A DNA stretch of 64,000 nucleotides, taken from Pseudomonas extremorientalis (GTDB lineage: Bacteria; Pseudomonadota; Gammaproteobacteria; Pseudomonadales; Pseudomonadaceae). Location of the stretch: positions 1 to 64,000 of the forward strand of contig NZ_MDGK01000041.1 in NCBI RefSeq assembly GCF_001870465.1. The letters are read 5' to 3'. Under the pieces are notes generated by a model that was given only the letters and a program-made list of their open reading frames with translations, made no database searches and was not told where the DNA came from. A program made the position numbers and the translations under genes. Shown piece by piece: positions 1 to 8,098 of the stretch. Every line of letters begins with the position of its first letter. Position 1 is the stretch's first letter.

Positions 1-1065
1 GACAAACTCGACGTCGCCGAAGGCCTCGCCGAACTCGAAGGCGCCTCCGCCCGCGTCGCCGTTGACGAAAAGCGCATGATCAACTGCCGCGCCGACCTCA
101 ACCAACTCGTGCCGTTCAAGTACGACTGGGCCTGGCAGAAGTACCTCGACGGCTGCGCCAACCACTGGATGCCGCAAGAGGTCAACATGACCGCCGACAT
201 CGCCCTGTGGAAAAACCCCGAAGGCCTGACCGACGACGAACGCCGCATCGTCATGCGCAACCTCGGCTTCTTCTCCACCGCCGACTCCCTGGTCGCCAAC
301 AACCTGGTGCTGGCCGTGTACCGCCTGATCACCAACCCGGAGTGCCGCCAGTACATCCTGCGCCAGGCCTTCGAAGAAGCGATCCACACCCACGCCTACC
401 AGTACTGCATCGAATCGCTGGCCATGGATGAAGGCGAGATCTTCAACATGTACCACGAGATCCCATCGGTCGCCAAAAAGGCCGCCTGGGGCCTGAAGTA
501 CACCCGCTCGATCTCCGATCCGAAGTTCGAAACCGGCACCGTCGAGACCGACAAGGAGCTGCTGCGCAACCTGGTCGCCTACTACTGCGTCCTGGAAGGC
601 ATCTTCTTCTACTGCGGCTTCACCCAGATCCTGTCCATGGGCCGTCGCAACAAAATGACCGGCGTCGCCGAGCAGTTCCAGTACATCCTGCGTGACGAGT
701 CGATGCACCTGAACTTCGGTATCGATGTGATCAACCAGATCAAGATCGAAAACCCACACCTGTGGGATGCCGAGATGAAGGAAGAAGCGACCCAGATGAT
801 CCTGCAAGGGACTCAACTGGAGATCGAATACGCTCGCGACACTATGCCTCGCGGTGTATTGGGCATGAACGCGGCGATGATGGAGGATTACCTCAAGTTC
901 ATTGCTAACCGTCGTCTGTCGCAGATTGGGTTGAAGGAAGAGTACCCAGGTACCACCAACCCATTCCCGTGGATGAGCGAGATCATGGACTTGAAGAAAG
1001 AGAAAAACTTCTTCGAGACCCGTGTGATCGAGTACCAGACTGGCGGCGCGCTGAGCTGGGACTGA
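1..1065 (+). CDS. nrdB: Class Ia ribonucleotide reductase, beta subunit (5' end outside window)
   Basis: This is the small (radical-generating) subunit of the aerobic ribonucleotide reductase, which with NrdA converts ribonucleoside diphosphates to deoxy forms in the cytoplasm. The frame is open from base 1, so the true start lies upstream; 354 residues are visible, and Pseudomonas NrdB proteins carry about 60 more at the N-terminus. The ferritin-like diiron core can be seen: the FEEAIHTHAYQYC segment gives Glu and His ligands, and the helix NLVAYYCVLEGIFFY and the RDESMHLNFG segment supply the rest. The ATG at 76 is internal, because the residues before it (DKLDVAEGLAELEGASARV) continue the conserved protein. 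A REPIN follows 6 bases after the stop, as is common downstream of Pseudomonas transcription units. The family assignment is secure. Confidence 0.97.
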   Translation, partial: DKLDVAEGLAELEGASARVAVDEKRMINCRADLNQLVPFKYDWAWQKYLDGCANHWMPQEVNMTADIALWKNPEGLTDDERRIVMRNLGFFSTADSLVANNLVLAVYRLITNPECRQYILRQAFEEAIHTHAYQYCIESLAMDEGEIFNMYHEIPSVAKKAAWGLKYTRSISDPKFETGTVETDKELLRNLVAYYCVLEGIFFYCGFTQILSMGRRNKMTGVAEQFQYILRDESMHLNFGIDVINQIKIENPHLWDAEMKEEATQMILQGTQLEIEYARDTMPRGVLGMNAAMMEDYLKFIANRRLSQIGLKEEYPGTTNPFPWMSEIMDLKKEKNFFETRVIEYQTGGALSWD

Positions 1066-1070
1066 CTCCA

Positions 1071-1163
1071 CATGTGGGAGGGGGCTTGCCCCCGATGACG
1101 TTCGTTCAGCTCAAGCTTCAGTGACTGATGCACCGCAATCGGGGGCAAGCCCCCTCCCACATG
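1071..1163. repeat. REPIN (inverted pair of REP sequences)
   Basis: Two REP elements face each other. The left one starts with GTGGGAGGGGGCTTGCCCCC near 1074 and the right one carries GGGGGCAAGCCCCCTCCCAC up to about 1160, separated by about 40 bases of unrelated sequence. Each REP can form its own hairpin and the pair can form a larger one. Such pairs are scattered through P. fluorescens genomes and are moved by RAYT transposases acting in trans; no RAYT gene is in this window. It lies between nrdB and the DUF1289 gene. Confidence 0.93.
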
Positions 1164-1201
1164 GGTTGCGGTGCGCGATAAATCTTTGCAAATTGCCTCT
1201 T

Positions 1202-1690
1202 ATGCCCAATCAAACCATCAAGACCCCTTGCGTCGGCCTGTGCTCCACCGTCTACGGAGACCTGGTCTGCCGCGGCTGCAAACGCTATCACCACGAAGTG
1301 ATCCAGTGGAACGGCTACAACGCCGAGGAAAAACAGGCGGTGTGGCTGCGCCTGGAGCAACTGCTGGTGCAGGTAATGGCCAGCAAGCTGCAGGTGTTCG
1401 ACGCGCACCTGCTGCGCCAGCAACTGGAGAATCGCAAGATCCGCTTTGTGCCGCACCAATCGCCCTATTGCTGGGCGTATCAGCTGATTGCGCGGGGGGC
1501 TAGAGTGATTTCCAGACTGGAGGCGTATGGGTTGGGGTTGCTGCCGGAGTTTCGCGAGCGCAGCCTGGCGGATCTGCGCGATGCGATTGACCGGGAGTTT
1601 TTCCTGTTGTCCGAGGCGCATTACGAGCGGTATATCGCGCCGGGGTTTATCAGGGAAGCTTTTGGGCCTCCACTGATAGCCAGCTTTTAA
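1202..1690 (+). CDS. DUF1289 domain protein
   Basis: A 162-residue cytoplasmic protein with an N-terminal DUF1289 domain, marked by TPCVGLCSTVYGDLVCRGCKR (about residues 6-26): a four-cysteine C-x4-C-x8-C-x2-C pattern that may bind a metal or Fe-S cluster. The function of DUF1289 is not established. The frame is open further upstream to 1121, but that stretch is the translated REPIN, so I chose the ATG at 1202, where the conserved domain starts. No strong Shine-Dalgarno is visible. The C-terminal two thirds is rich in Leu and Arg and I do not recognise a second domain. The gene runs toward the convergent E1 gene, whose stop lies 2 bases away. Confidence 0.85.
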   Translation: MPNQTIKTPCVGLCSTVYGDLVCRGCKRYHHEVIQWNGYNAEEKQAVWLRLEQLLVQVMASKLQVFDAHLLRQQLENRKIRFVPHQSPYCWAYQLIARGARVISRLEAYGLGLLPEFRERSLADLRDAIDREFFLLSEAHYERYIAPGFIREAFGPPLIASF

Positions 1691-1691
1691 C

Positions 1692-4358
1692 TCAGCCGTT
1701 CCAGGCGGCTCCGCGCTCAGTCTGCACGTTGTAACGCTCGATAGCCTCCTGGCACACCCGCGCTTGCAGATGCCCCTGCTCCACCAACGCCGTCAACGCT
1801 GCCAGCACGAGATGATGGCGATCCACCTCAAAGAAATCGCGCAACGCCGCCCGTGTATCACTGCGCCCGAATCCGTCAGTACCGAGCACGGTGTAGCTGG
1901 AATCCAGATACGAACCGATCATCTGCGGCACAGCCCGCACGTAGTCGGACACAGCCACCACCGGCGCGCCCTTGGGCAAGCATTCAGCCAAGTGGCTGAC
2001 ACGCGCCGTCTGCTGCGGATGCAAGCGATTCCAGCGTTCCACCTCCCGCGCTTCCCGCGCCAGTTCGCTGAAACTGGTCACGCTGAACACCTCGCTCGCC
2101 ACCTGCCAATCCTCCGCCAGCAACTGCGCCGCTGCTTGCGCCTCGCGCACCAGGGTGCCGGAACCCAACAGGCGCACCCTGGCATCGACCGTACCTTGCA
2201 AGCGATACATGCCCTTGATAATCGCCGTTTCCACGCCTTCCGGGAGGCTCGGCTGCGGGTAGTTTTCGTTCATCAGGGTCACGTAGTAGAACTCGTCCAC
2301 ATCGTGCTCCAGCATCTGGCGCATACCGTGGTCGAGGATCACCGCGAATTCACCGGCAAACGCCGGGTCGTAGGCGCGGCAGTTGGGCACGGTGGCCGCC
2401 GTGAGGTGGCTGCTGCCATCCTGGTGCTGCAAGCCTTCGCCACCGAGGGTGGTGCGCCCGGCCGTGGCGCCGAGCAGGAAGCCACGGGCGCGCTGGTCGG
2501 CCGCGGCCCAGATCAGGTCGCCGACGCGCTGGAAGCCGAACATCGAGTAATAGATGTAGAACGGCAACATGCGCAGGCCGTGGACTGAATAACTGGTGGC
2601 CGCCGCAACCCAGGAGCTGATGGCGCTGGCTTCGCTGATGCCCTCCTCCAGGATCTGCCCATCGGTGGCTTCGCGGTAGCTGAGGATCGAGCCGATGTCT
2701 TCCGGCTCGTAGCGCTGGCCGACGCTGGAATAGATGCCGATCTGCTTGAACAGGTTGGCCATGCCGAAGGTGCGCGCTTCATCGGCGACGATGGGCACGA
2801 TGCGCGGGCCCAGGGCTTTGTCCTTGAGCAGGTTGGTGAGCATGCGCACGAATGCCATAGTGGTGGACATTTCCTTGCCGTCGGCGGCCGTGGCAAAACC
2901 GGCGTAGCCCGATACCGCCGGCACGGCGACAGGCGCGGCGGCCTGGCTGCGACTGGGCACGTAGCCGCCCAACGCATTGCGCCGCTGGTGCAGGTAGCGC
3001 AGTTCGACGCTGTCGTCTGCCGGTTTGAAGAAGCTCAGGGACTCGGTCTGCTCATCGGTCAGCGGCAACTGGAAGCGATTGCGGAAGGCGATCAGCGCAT
3101 CGCGGTCGAGTTTCTTCTGCTGGTGGGTGGTCATCTTGCCCTGCCCGGCTTCGCCCATGCCGAAGCCCTTTTTGGTCTGGGCCAGGATCACCGTGGGCCT
3201 ACCCTTGACCCGCCGCGCCGCGTGGTAGGCCGCGTGAATCTTGACCATGTCGTGGCCGCCACGCTTGAGGCGGTCGATCTGTTCGTCGCTCAGGCCCTCG
3301 ACCAGCCGGGCCAGGGATTCACTCTGGCCAAAGAAGTGTTCGCGGTTGTAGGCGCCGTCCTTGGCGGCAAAGGTCTGGAATTGGCCGTCAACCGTACTGG
3401 ACAAGGTGTTGACCAGCGAACCGTCGGCATCCTTGGCCAACAACGCATCCCAGTCCGAGCCCCACACCAGTTTGATCACGTTCCAACCGGCGCCGGCAAA
3501 CAAGGCTTCCAGTTCATCAATGATGCGCCCGTTGCCGCGCACCGGGCCGTCAAGGCGTTGCAGGTTGCAGTTGACCACCCAGGTGAGGTTGTCCAGGCCT
3601 TCGCGGGCGGCCAGGGTCAAGGCGGACATGCTTTCCGGCTCGTCCATCTCGCCGTCGCCAAACACACCCCAGACGTGGCGGTCAGTGGCGTCCAGCAAGC
3701 CGCGATGCTGCAAGTAGCGCATGAAGCGCGCCTGGAAAATCGAACTGATGGGGCCGATCCCCATGGAACCGGTGGGGAACTGCCAGAAATCCGGCATCAG
3801 CCAGGGGTGGGGATAGCTGGACAGGCCGCGTGCGCCCCCCTTGGGCCCGCCGATCTCCTGGCGATAGTGGGCCAGGTCGGCTTCACTCAAGCGGCCTTCA
3901 AGGAACGCCCGCGCATAAATGCCGGGCGCGGAATGCGGCTGATAGAACACCAGGTCGCCGCCAAAGCTGTCGCTGCGGGCACGGAAGAAATGGTTGAAAC
4001 CCACCTCGAACAAGTCTGCCGCGCTGGCGTAACTGGCGATATGCCCGCCGAGTTCGCCATAGGCCTGGTTGGCGCGTACCACCATGGCCAGGGCGTTCCA
4101 GCGCACCAGTGAAGCCAGGCGTTCTTCGGTGGCGAGGTCGCCCGGAAACGCCGGCTGCTGCTCGACGCTGATGCTATTGATGTAGGGCGTGCCGTGGCGC
4201 GGTTTCCAGTCAATGTGCGGGGCACTGGCATCCTGGGCCAGCACATCGAGGATCTGGCGCGCCCGTGCCGGGCCGGCGTTCGCCACCAGTGAGGCAAGGG
4301 CGTCGCGCCATTCATCCAGCTCTTGCTGGTCAATCACCGCTGTCGTGAAACCGTTCAT
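1692..4358 (-). CDS. Homodimeric-type pyruvate/2-oxobutyrate dehydrogenase E1 (AceE paralogue, MdeB-like)
   Basis: An 888-residue thiamine-diphosphate enzyme of the AceE type, which decarboxylates a 2-oxoacid and passes the acyl group to the lipoyl E2 partner. The fold is transketolase-like: the ThDP region includes HVWGVFGDGEMDEPES and NLTWVVNCNLQRLDGPV, and a pyrimidine domain follows. The start is the ATG at 4358, with a good Shine-Dalgarno (GGAGGTG); 21 more upstream codons are open but have no ribosome site. No E2 (aceF) or E3 gene is next to it, unlike the canonical aceEF operon. Stand-alone paralogues of this kind in Pseudomonas include MdeB, which works with methionine gamma-lyase on 2-oxobutyrate; that substrate is an inference, since no mdeA is in the window. 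A 13-bp palindrome lies in the divergent promoter region. Confidence 0.88.
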   Translation of the reverse strand: MNGFTTAVIDQQELDEWRDALASLVANAGPARARQILDVLAQDASAPHIDWKPRHGTPYINSISVEQQPAFPGDLATEERLASLVRWNALAMVVRANQAYGELGGHIASYASAADLFEVGFNHFFRARSDSFGGDLVFYQPHSAPGIYARAFLEGRLSEADLAHYRQEIGGPKGGARGLSSYPHPWLMPDFWQFPTGSMGIGPISSIFQARFMRYLQHRGLLDATDRHVWGVFGDGEMDEPESMSALTLAAREGLDNLTWVVNCNLQRLDGPVRGNGRIIDELEALFAGAGWNVIKLVWGSDWDALLAKDADGSLVNTLSSTVDGQFQTFAAKDGAYNREHFFGQSESLARLVEGLSDEQIDRLKRGGHDMVKIHAAYHAARRVKGRPTVILAQTKKGFGMGEAGQGKMTTHQQKKLDRDALIAFRNRFQLPLTDEQTESLSFFKPADDSVELRYLHQRRNALGGYVPSRSQAAAPVAVPAVSGYAGFATAADGKEMSTTMAFVRMLTNLLKDKALGPRIVPIVADEARTFGMANLFKQIGIYSSVGQRYEPEDIGSILSYREATDGQILEEGISEASAISSWVAAATSYSVHGLRMLPFYIYYSMFGFQRVGDLIWAAADQRARGFLLGATAGRTTLGGEGLQHQDGSSHLTAATVPNCRAYDPAFAGEFAVILDHGMRQMLEHDVDEFYYVTLMNENYPQPSLPEGVETAIIKGMYRLQGTVDARVRLLGSGTLVREAQAAAQLLAEDWQVASEVFSVTSFSELAREAREVERWNRLHPQQTARVSHLAECLPKGAPVVAVSDYVRAVPQMIGSYLDSSYTVLGTDGFGRSDTRAALRDFFEVDRHHLVLAALTALVEQGHLQARVCQEAIERYNVQTERGAAWNG

Positions 4359-4472
4359 GGGCACCTCCAGGCTTTTTTTCCAGTTTATGTCGGCACCGAA
4401 GGATTTTTTGCCTGTTCTCAAGCGCTGATTTCAGCATATTGAGCATGAATCACTGCCAACTCACTTTTTTGC

Positions 4473-4485
4473 AGCACGTTGTGCT
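4473..4485. promoter_or_regulatory. Candidate operator palindrome between E1 paralogue and methyltransferase
   Basis: AGCACGTTGTGCT is a perfect palindrome (AGCAC, 3-base spacer, GTGCT) in the 191-base gap between two divergent genes, about 115 bases upstream of the E1 start. Its size and shape suit an Lrp/AsnC-type operator. MdeB-type genes are controlled by an Lrp-type regulator in P. putida, but no regulator gene is nearby, so this is only a candidate. Confidence 0.35.
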
Positions 4486-4549
4486 CAAGCCACCCGCAAC
4501 CCTGCAACTGTGTTTAAAATGCCGCCCGCTCAATCAATGACGTTTAACG

Positions 4550-5464
4550 ATGAACCCAGAAGCACTCGCCACCCTGCACGCTCATTTGCTCGCTGCCCTG
4601 CAGACTCCGCCGAGCGAAACCCGCCGCCTGTTCCACGGCCGTGGTCGTTGCTGGCCGGGCCTGGAGCAACTGACGGTGGACTGGTTGCAAGGCGTATTGC
4701 TGGTGTCGTTGTTCAAGGAGCCCGACGCGGCACAACTGGACGCCCTGAAACAGCTGCTGCACGGCCAGTTCGGCCGTTATACCGTGGCCCTGCAACACCG
4801 CTACCTGCCGCAAAGCACCACCGAATGGCTGGTAGGCGAGCCCGTCGAAGAGCAGATCATCGTCGAAGGCGGCCTGCGCTACCTGATCGACCTGGGCAAG
4901 AAACAGAATAGCGGGCTGTTCCTCGACATGCGTCATGGCCGCAACTGGGTGCGCGAACAGGCCAGGGGCATGCGTGTGCTCAACCTGTTTGCCTACACCT
5001 GCGGGTTTTCCGTGGCGGCCATCGAAGGCGGCGCCGAGCATGTGGTGAACCTGGACATGGCCCGCGGCGCCTTGAGCCGTGGCCGCGACAACCATCGTCT
5101 CAACGGTCATGACCTGAGCAAGGTGAGTTTCCTGGGCCATGACCTGTTCAAGTCCTGGGCCAAGGTTACCAACGGCGGCCCCTACGACCTGGTGATCATC
5201 GACCCGCCCTCGTTCCAGAAAGGCAGCTTTCTGCTGACCAAGGACTACCAACGCGTGCTGCGCCGGCTGCCGGATTTACTCACGCCACAGGGCACGGTGC
5301 TGGCCTGCATGAACGACCCGGCCTTCGGCGAAGACTTCCTGATCGACGGCGTGACCCGCGAAGCGCCGGGCCTGCGCTTTGTGGAGCGCCTGGCAAACCC
5401 GCCGGAGTTTCCGGATATCGACCCGCAAAGTGGCTTGAAGGCACTGGTGTTCCGCCAGGGTTGA
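4550..5464 (+). CDS. Class I SAM-dependent methyltransferase (RlmI/RlmK-like)
   Basis: A 304-residue cytoplasmic methyltransferase. The SAM-binding motif I is NLFAYTCGFSVAAIEGGA (about residues 144-161), the acidic post-motif is VVNLDMARGALSRGRDN, and motif IV is DLVIIDPPSFQKG, the N/D-P-P-S/F type used by rRNA and RNA base methyltransferases. The layout resembles the C-terminal catalytic domain of RlmI and RlmKL, without a PUA domain. The target is most probably a nucleic-acid base, but which one cannot be read here. The ATG at 4550 has only a weak ribosome site. It is divergent from the E1 paralogue and 149 bases upstream of pcs. Confidence 0.85.
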   Translation: MNPEALATLHAHLLAALQTPPSETRRLFHGRGRCWPGLEQLTVDWLQGVLLVSLFKEPDAAQLDALKQLLHGQFGRYTVALQHRYLPQSTTEWLVGEPVEEQIIVEGGLRYLIDLGKKQNSGLFLDMRHGRNWVREQARGMRVLNLFAYTCGFSVAAIEGGAEHVVNLDMARGALSRGRDNHRLNGHDLSKVSFLGHDLFKSWAKVTNGGPYDLVIIDPPSFQKGSFLLTKDYQRVLRRLPDLLTPQGTVLACMNDPAFGEDFLIDGVTREAPGLRFVERLANPPEFPDIDPQSGLKALVFRQG

Positions 5465-5613
5465 TGCCGAAATGTCTTACGCTTGCTACGCTAAGTGATA
5501 CACCGGGGTGGTGAACCTTCTTACCCCCTTCCCGGTCGATACCTGCATTCCCCGGCCAGACTCGACGGCGTCACGTTGTCGGCTGCCCCGTTTCACCTTT
5601 TGGAGAACCGCCC

Positions 5614-6333
5614 GTGATATCGACCCTGCATGTAGCCAGACTCAAAGCCTGGGGCGCCCACGGCTTTACCGCCACCGGTGTGGTATTGGCCTTCCTGGCC
5701 ACCCTGGCGCTGCTGGAAAACTCGCCGAAGGCCTGCCTGCTGTGGCTTGGCCTGGCATTGGTGGTGGACGGGGTCGATGGCTCGCTCGCGCGCCGGGTGA
5801 ATGTCAGCACGGTATTGCCAAGCTTTGACGGCTCGGTGCTGGACCTGGTGATCGATTACCTCACCTATGTGTTCATTCCCGCATTGTTTATCTACCGCTA
5901 TATCGACCTGCCGGACTTTACCCACCTGTTCACGGTGTCGGTGATCCTGGTGTCGTCGTTGTTCTGCTTCTGCAACGTCAACATGAAGAGCAAGGACAAC
6001 TACTTCGTCGGCTTCCCCGCCGCCTGGAACGTGGTGGCGCTGTGCGTGTATATCATCCAGCCGGAAGCCTGGGTCACCTTGCTCACCGTGATTGGCCTGG
6101 CCCTGCTGACCGTGACGCCGATGAAGTTCCTGCACCCGTTCCGGGTGAAACGGTTCATGCCGATCAATATCGCGGTGACCACGATCTGGTTGCTGTGCAG
6201 CTTCTTGATGGTGGTGGATTACCCGAATACCAACCCGTGGACGTTTGGGTTGTGGTCGGTGATGTCGGCGTATTTCCTCGGGATTTGTATCTGGCGCACG
6301 GCGTTGGAGTGGATCGAAACACATCGATCGTAA
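5614..6333 (+). CDS. pcs: Phosphatidylcholine synthase
   Basis: A 239-residue integral membrane enzyme that makes phosphatidylcholine in one step from CDP-diacylglycerol and choline. It has about eight hydrophobic segments and the CDP-alcohol phosphotransferase signature in its Pcs form: DGVDGSLARR followed by FDGSVLDLVIDYLTYV (about residues 51-85). The usual DGxxAR...GxxxDxxxD motif is intact, with a longer spacer, which is typical of bacterial Pcs. The start is the GTG at 5614, preceded by TGGAG at good spacing; no better ATG lies nearby. The gene stands alone and a REPIN follows it. Pcs depends on external choline, so it usually marks a host- or plant-associated bacterium. The assignment is confident. 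Confidence 0.93.
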   Translation: MISTLHVARLKAWGAHGFTATGVVLAFLATLALLENSPKACLLWLGLALVVDGVDGSLARRVNVSTVLPSFDGSVLDLVIDYLTYVFIPALFIYRYIDLPDFTHLFTVSVILVSSLFCFCNVNMKSKDNYFVGFPAAWNVVALCVYIIQPEAWVTLLTVIGLALLTVTPMKFLHPFRVKRFMPINIAVTTIWLLCSFLMVVDYPNTNPWTFGLWSVMSAYFLGICIWRTALEWIETHRS

Positions 6334-6347
6334 GTCGACGCAGTAAC

Positions 6348-6440
6348 AATGTGGGAGGGGGCTTGCCCCCGATAGCGGTGGATCAGCTACAGATGGGTTA
6401 GCTGGAACACCGCAATCGGGGGCAAGCCCCCTCCCACATT
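6348..6440. repeat. REPIN
   Basis: A second inverted REP pair, same family and same 93-base size as the one at 1071: left arm GTGGGAGGGGGCTTGCCCCC from 6351, right arm GGGGGCAAGCCCCCTCCCAC to about 6437. The ends match the first REPIN closely, while the central 40 bases differ apart from a GCGGTG/CACCGC inner pair. It lies between pcs and the TSUP permease. Confidence 0.93.
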
Positions 6441-6512
6441 TGGATTTGCAGACTCCCCGCGAGTAAGATGGCGGCCTTTCGCATAGCGCCCTGCCAAGAA
6501 TAAGCCCTGCCC

Positions 6513-7292
6513 ATGCCCTTCGAACTCAGCGTAGACCTCACCACCCTCGCCATCCTGGCGGTGGTTGCCTTCATCGCCGGTTTTATCGACGCCATTGCCG
6601 GTGGCGGCGGCCTGCTGACCACACCCGCCCTGCTCACCGCCGGCATGCCACCGCATTTGGTATTGGGCACCAACAAGCTCAGTTCCACCTTCGGCTCGGC
6701 CACCGCCAGTTTCACCTTCTATCGCCGCAAACTGTTCCACCCGCGCCAGTGGGTGCACGCCATCGTCGGTACGCTGATCGGCGCACTAACCGGCGCCGTG
6801 GTCGCCCATTACTTGCCGGCCGAAACCCTGAACAAGATGCTGCCAGTGATTGTGTTCGCCTGTGGTGTGTACCTGCTGTTCGGCGGCACGCCCAAGGCGC
6901 CGCTGGATGCCGACGCGCCGATCAAGAAGAAATGGCAAGCCACCCAGGGCTTCGGCCTGGGCTTCTACGATGGCGTGGCGGGCCCGGGCACCGGGGCGTT
7001 CTGGACGGTGAGCACGATGCTGTTGCACCCCATCGACCTGGTCAAGGCCAGCGGCGTGGCGCGCAGCATGAACTTCGTCAGCAACGCAGCGGCGCTGACG
7101 GTGTTCATCGTCAATGGTTCGGTGGACTGGATCGTCGGCCTGGCCATGGGCGTTTCGGTGATGTGTGGCGCGTTCTTTGGCGCACGCAGCGCGATCAGCG
7201 GCGGCGCCAAATTCATTCGCCCGGTGTTTATCACCGTGGTCCTCGGCCTGACAGTGCGCCTAGCCTGGCAACACTGGTTCAGCGTGGCCTAG
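6513..7292 (+). CDS. TSUP (TauE/SafE) family permease, YfcA-like
   Basis: A 259-residue inner-membrane protein with about eight hydrophobic helices in two halves. It is typical of the sulfite exporter TauE/SafE family, which moves small sulfur-containing or organic anions. Family marks are GGGGLLTTPALL (about residues 31-42), GTNKLSSTFGSATAS and, in the second half, GFYDGVAGPGTGAFW. The substrate cannot be told from the sequence. The start is the ATG at 6513; a weak ribosome site (AAGAATAAG) lies upstream. The gene is convergent with nudC and their coding ends overlap by 33 bases, so one stretch of DNA encodes both C-termini. Confidence 0.88.
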   Translation: MPFELSVDLTTLAILAVVAFIAGFIDAIAGGGGLLTTPALLTAGMPPHLVLGTNKLSSTFGSATASFTFYRRKLFHPRQWVHAIVGTLIGALTGAVVAHYLPAETLNKMLPVIVFACGVYLLFGGTPKAPLDADAPIKKKWQATQGFGLGFYDGVAGPGTGAFWTVSTMLLHPIDLVKASGVARSMNFVSNAAALTVFIVNGSVDWIVGLAMGVSVMCGAFFGARSAISGGAKFIRPVFITVVLGLTVRLAWQHWFSVA

Positions 7293-8093
7293 TCGTCGGG
7301 CCAGGTACAGGTCGATCAGGTAACGCGCAATCGAGCGTGACGCCGGCAATGGCGGCAGGTCATGGATGTTGAACCACTGCGCGTCCTCGATCTCATCGGC
7401 CTGGGGCACGATGTCGCCACCGGCGTATTCGGCATGGAAGCCCAGCATCATCGAGTGCGGGAACGGCCAGCACTGGCTGCCCATGTACTGGATGTTCTTG
7501 ACCTCCACCTGCACCTCTTCGCGGACCTCGCGGACCAGGCAGTCTTCGGCCGACTCACCCGGCTCGGCAAACCCCGCCAGGGTGCTGTAGACCCCCGTGA
7601 CAAAGCGTGGCGAACGCGCCAGCAGGATCTCGTCGCCACGGGTCACCAGCACGATCATGCTCGGCGAAATCCGCGGGTAGCTACGCAGGTCGCAGGCCTG
7701 GCAGTACATCGCGCGTTCCCGTGGCACCTGGACCATGGCCTGGCCGCAACTGCCACAGAACCGGTGCTCCCGTGCCCAAGTACCGATCTGCGCCGCATAG
7801 CCCAGCACTTTGTACAAGGTGTGATCGCCTTGCAGCATGAAGCCGCGCAGGCCCTGCCAACTGCAGCCCGGCACTTCAGCCGCCGAGTCGAGTTCCAGCA
7901 GGTACACCGGCTCGCCATCGAGGTGGCCGATGCCATGCTCGGCGAACACCGACAGGTCCTGGCGCTTGAGCCATTCCCTCGGGAACAGCGGGCCATTGGT
8001 GTCGTGCAAAAAGCCGTCGCGGCTGCGGGCGACGGCCCAGCCGCCAGGGGCGTCGTTGTCCAGCAGCGTTGTGGTAATCCAGCCTGGGGTCAT
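7260..8093 (-). CDS. nudC: NAD(+) diphosphatase / RNA decapping Nudix hydrolase
   Basis: A 277-residue cytoplasmic Nudix enzyme that splits NADH/NAD into NMN(H) and AMP and can remove NAD caps from RNA. An N-terminal domain is followed by a zinc ribbon (CGSCG ... CQAC) and then the Nudix box, GFAEPGESAEDCLVREVREE plus V. The NudC-specific motif after the box reads SQCWPFPHS, where the family consensus is SQPWPFPxS, so one position differs. The ATG at 8093 is 5 bases after the stop of the upstream crotonase gene, which suggests translational coupling; a TTG at 8102 would overlap that gene and is less likely. Both genes read leftward and probably form one operon. Confidence 0.93.
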   Translation of the reverse strand: MTPGWITTTLLDNDAPGGWAVARSRDGFLHDTNGPLFPREWLKRQDLSVFAEHGIGHLDGEPVYLLELDSAAEVPGCSWQGLRGFMLQGDHTLYKVLGYAAQIGTWAREHRFCGSCGQAMVQVPRERAMYCQACDLRSYPRISPSMIVLVTRGDEILLARSPRFVTGVYSTLAGFAEPGESAEDCLVREVREEVQVEVKNIQYMGSQCWPFPHSMMLGFHAEYAGGDIVPQADEIEDAQWFNIHDLPPLPASRSIARYLIDLYLARRLGHAEPVLPG

Positions 8094-8098
8094 GTCAG

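Noticed and set aside
1071..1163. CRISPR-like or phage attachment repeat
   Set aside because: Only inverted pairs of one known REP family, widely spaced; no regular spacers and no cas genes.
1121..1201. N-terminal extension of the DUF1289 protein
   Set aside because: It would translate the right arm of a REPIN; the domain begins at the ATG at 1202.
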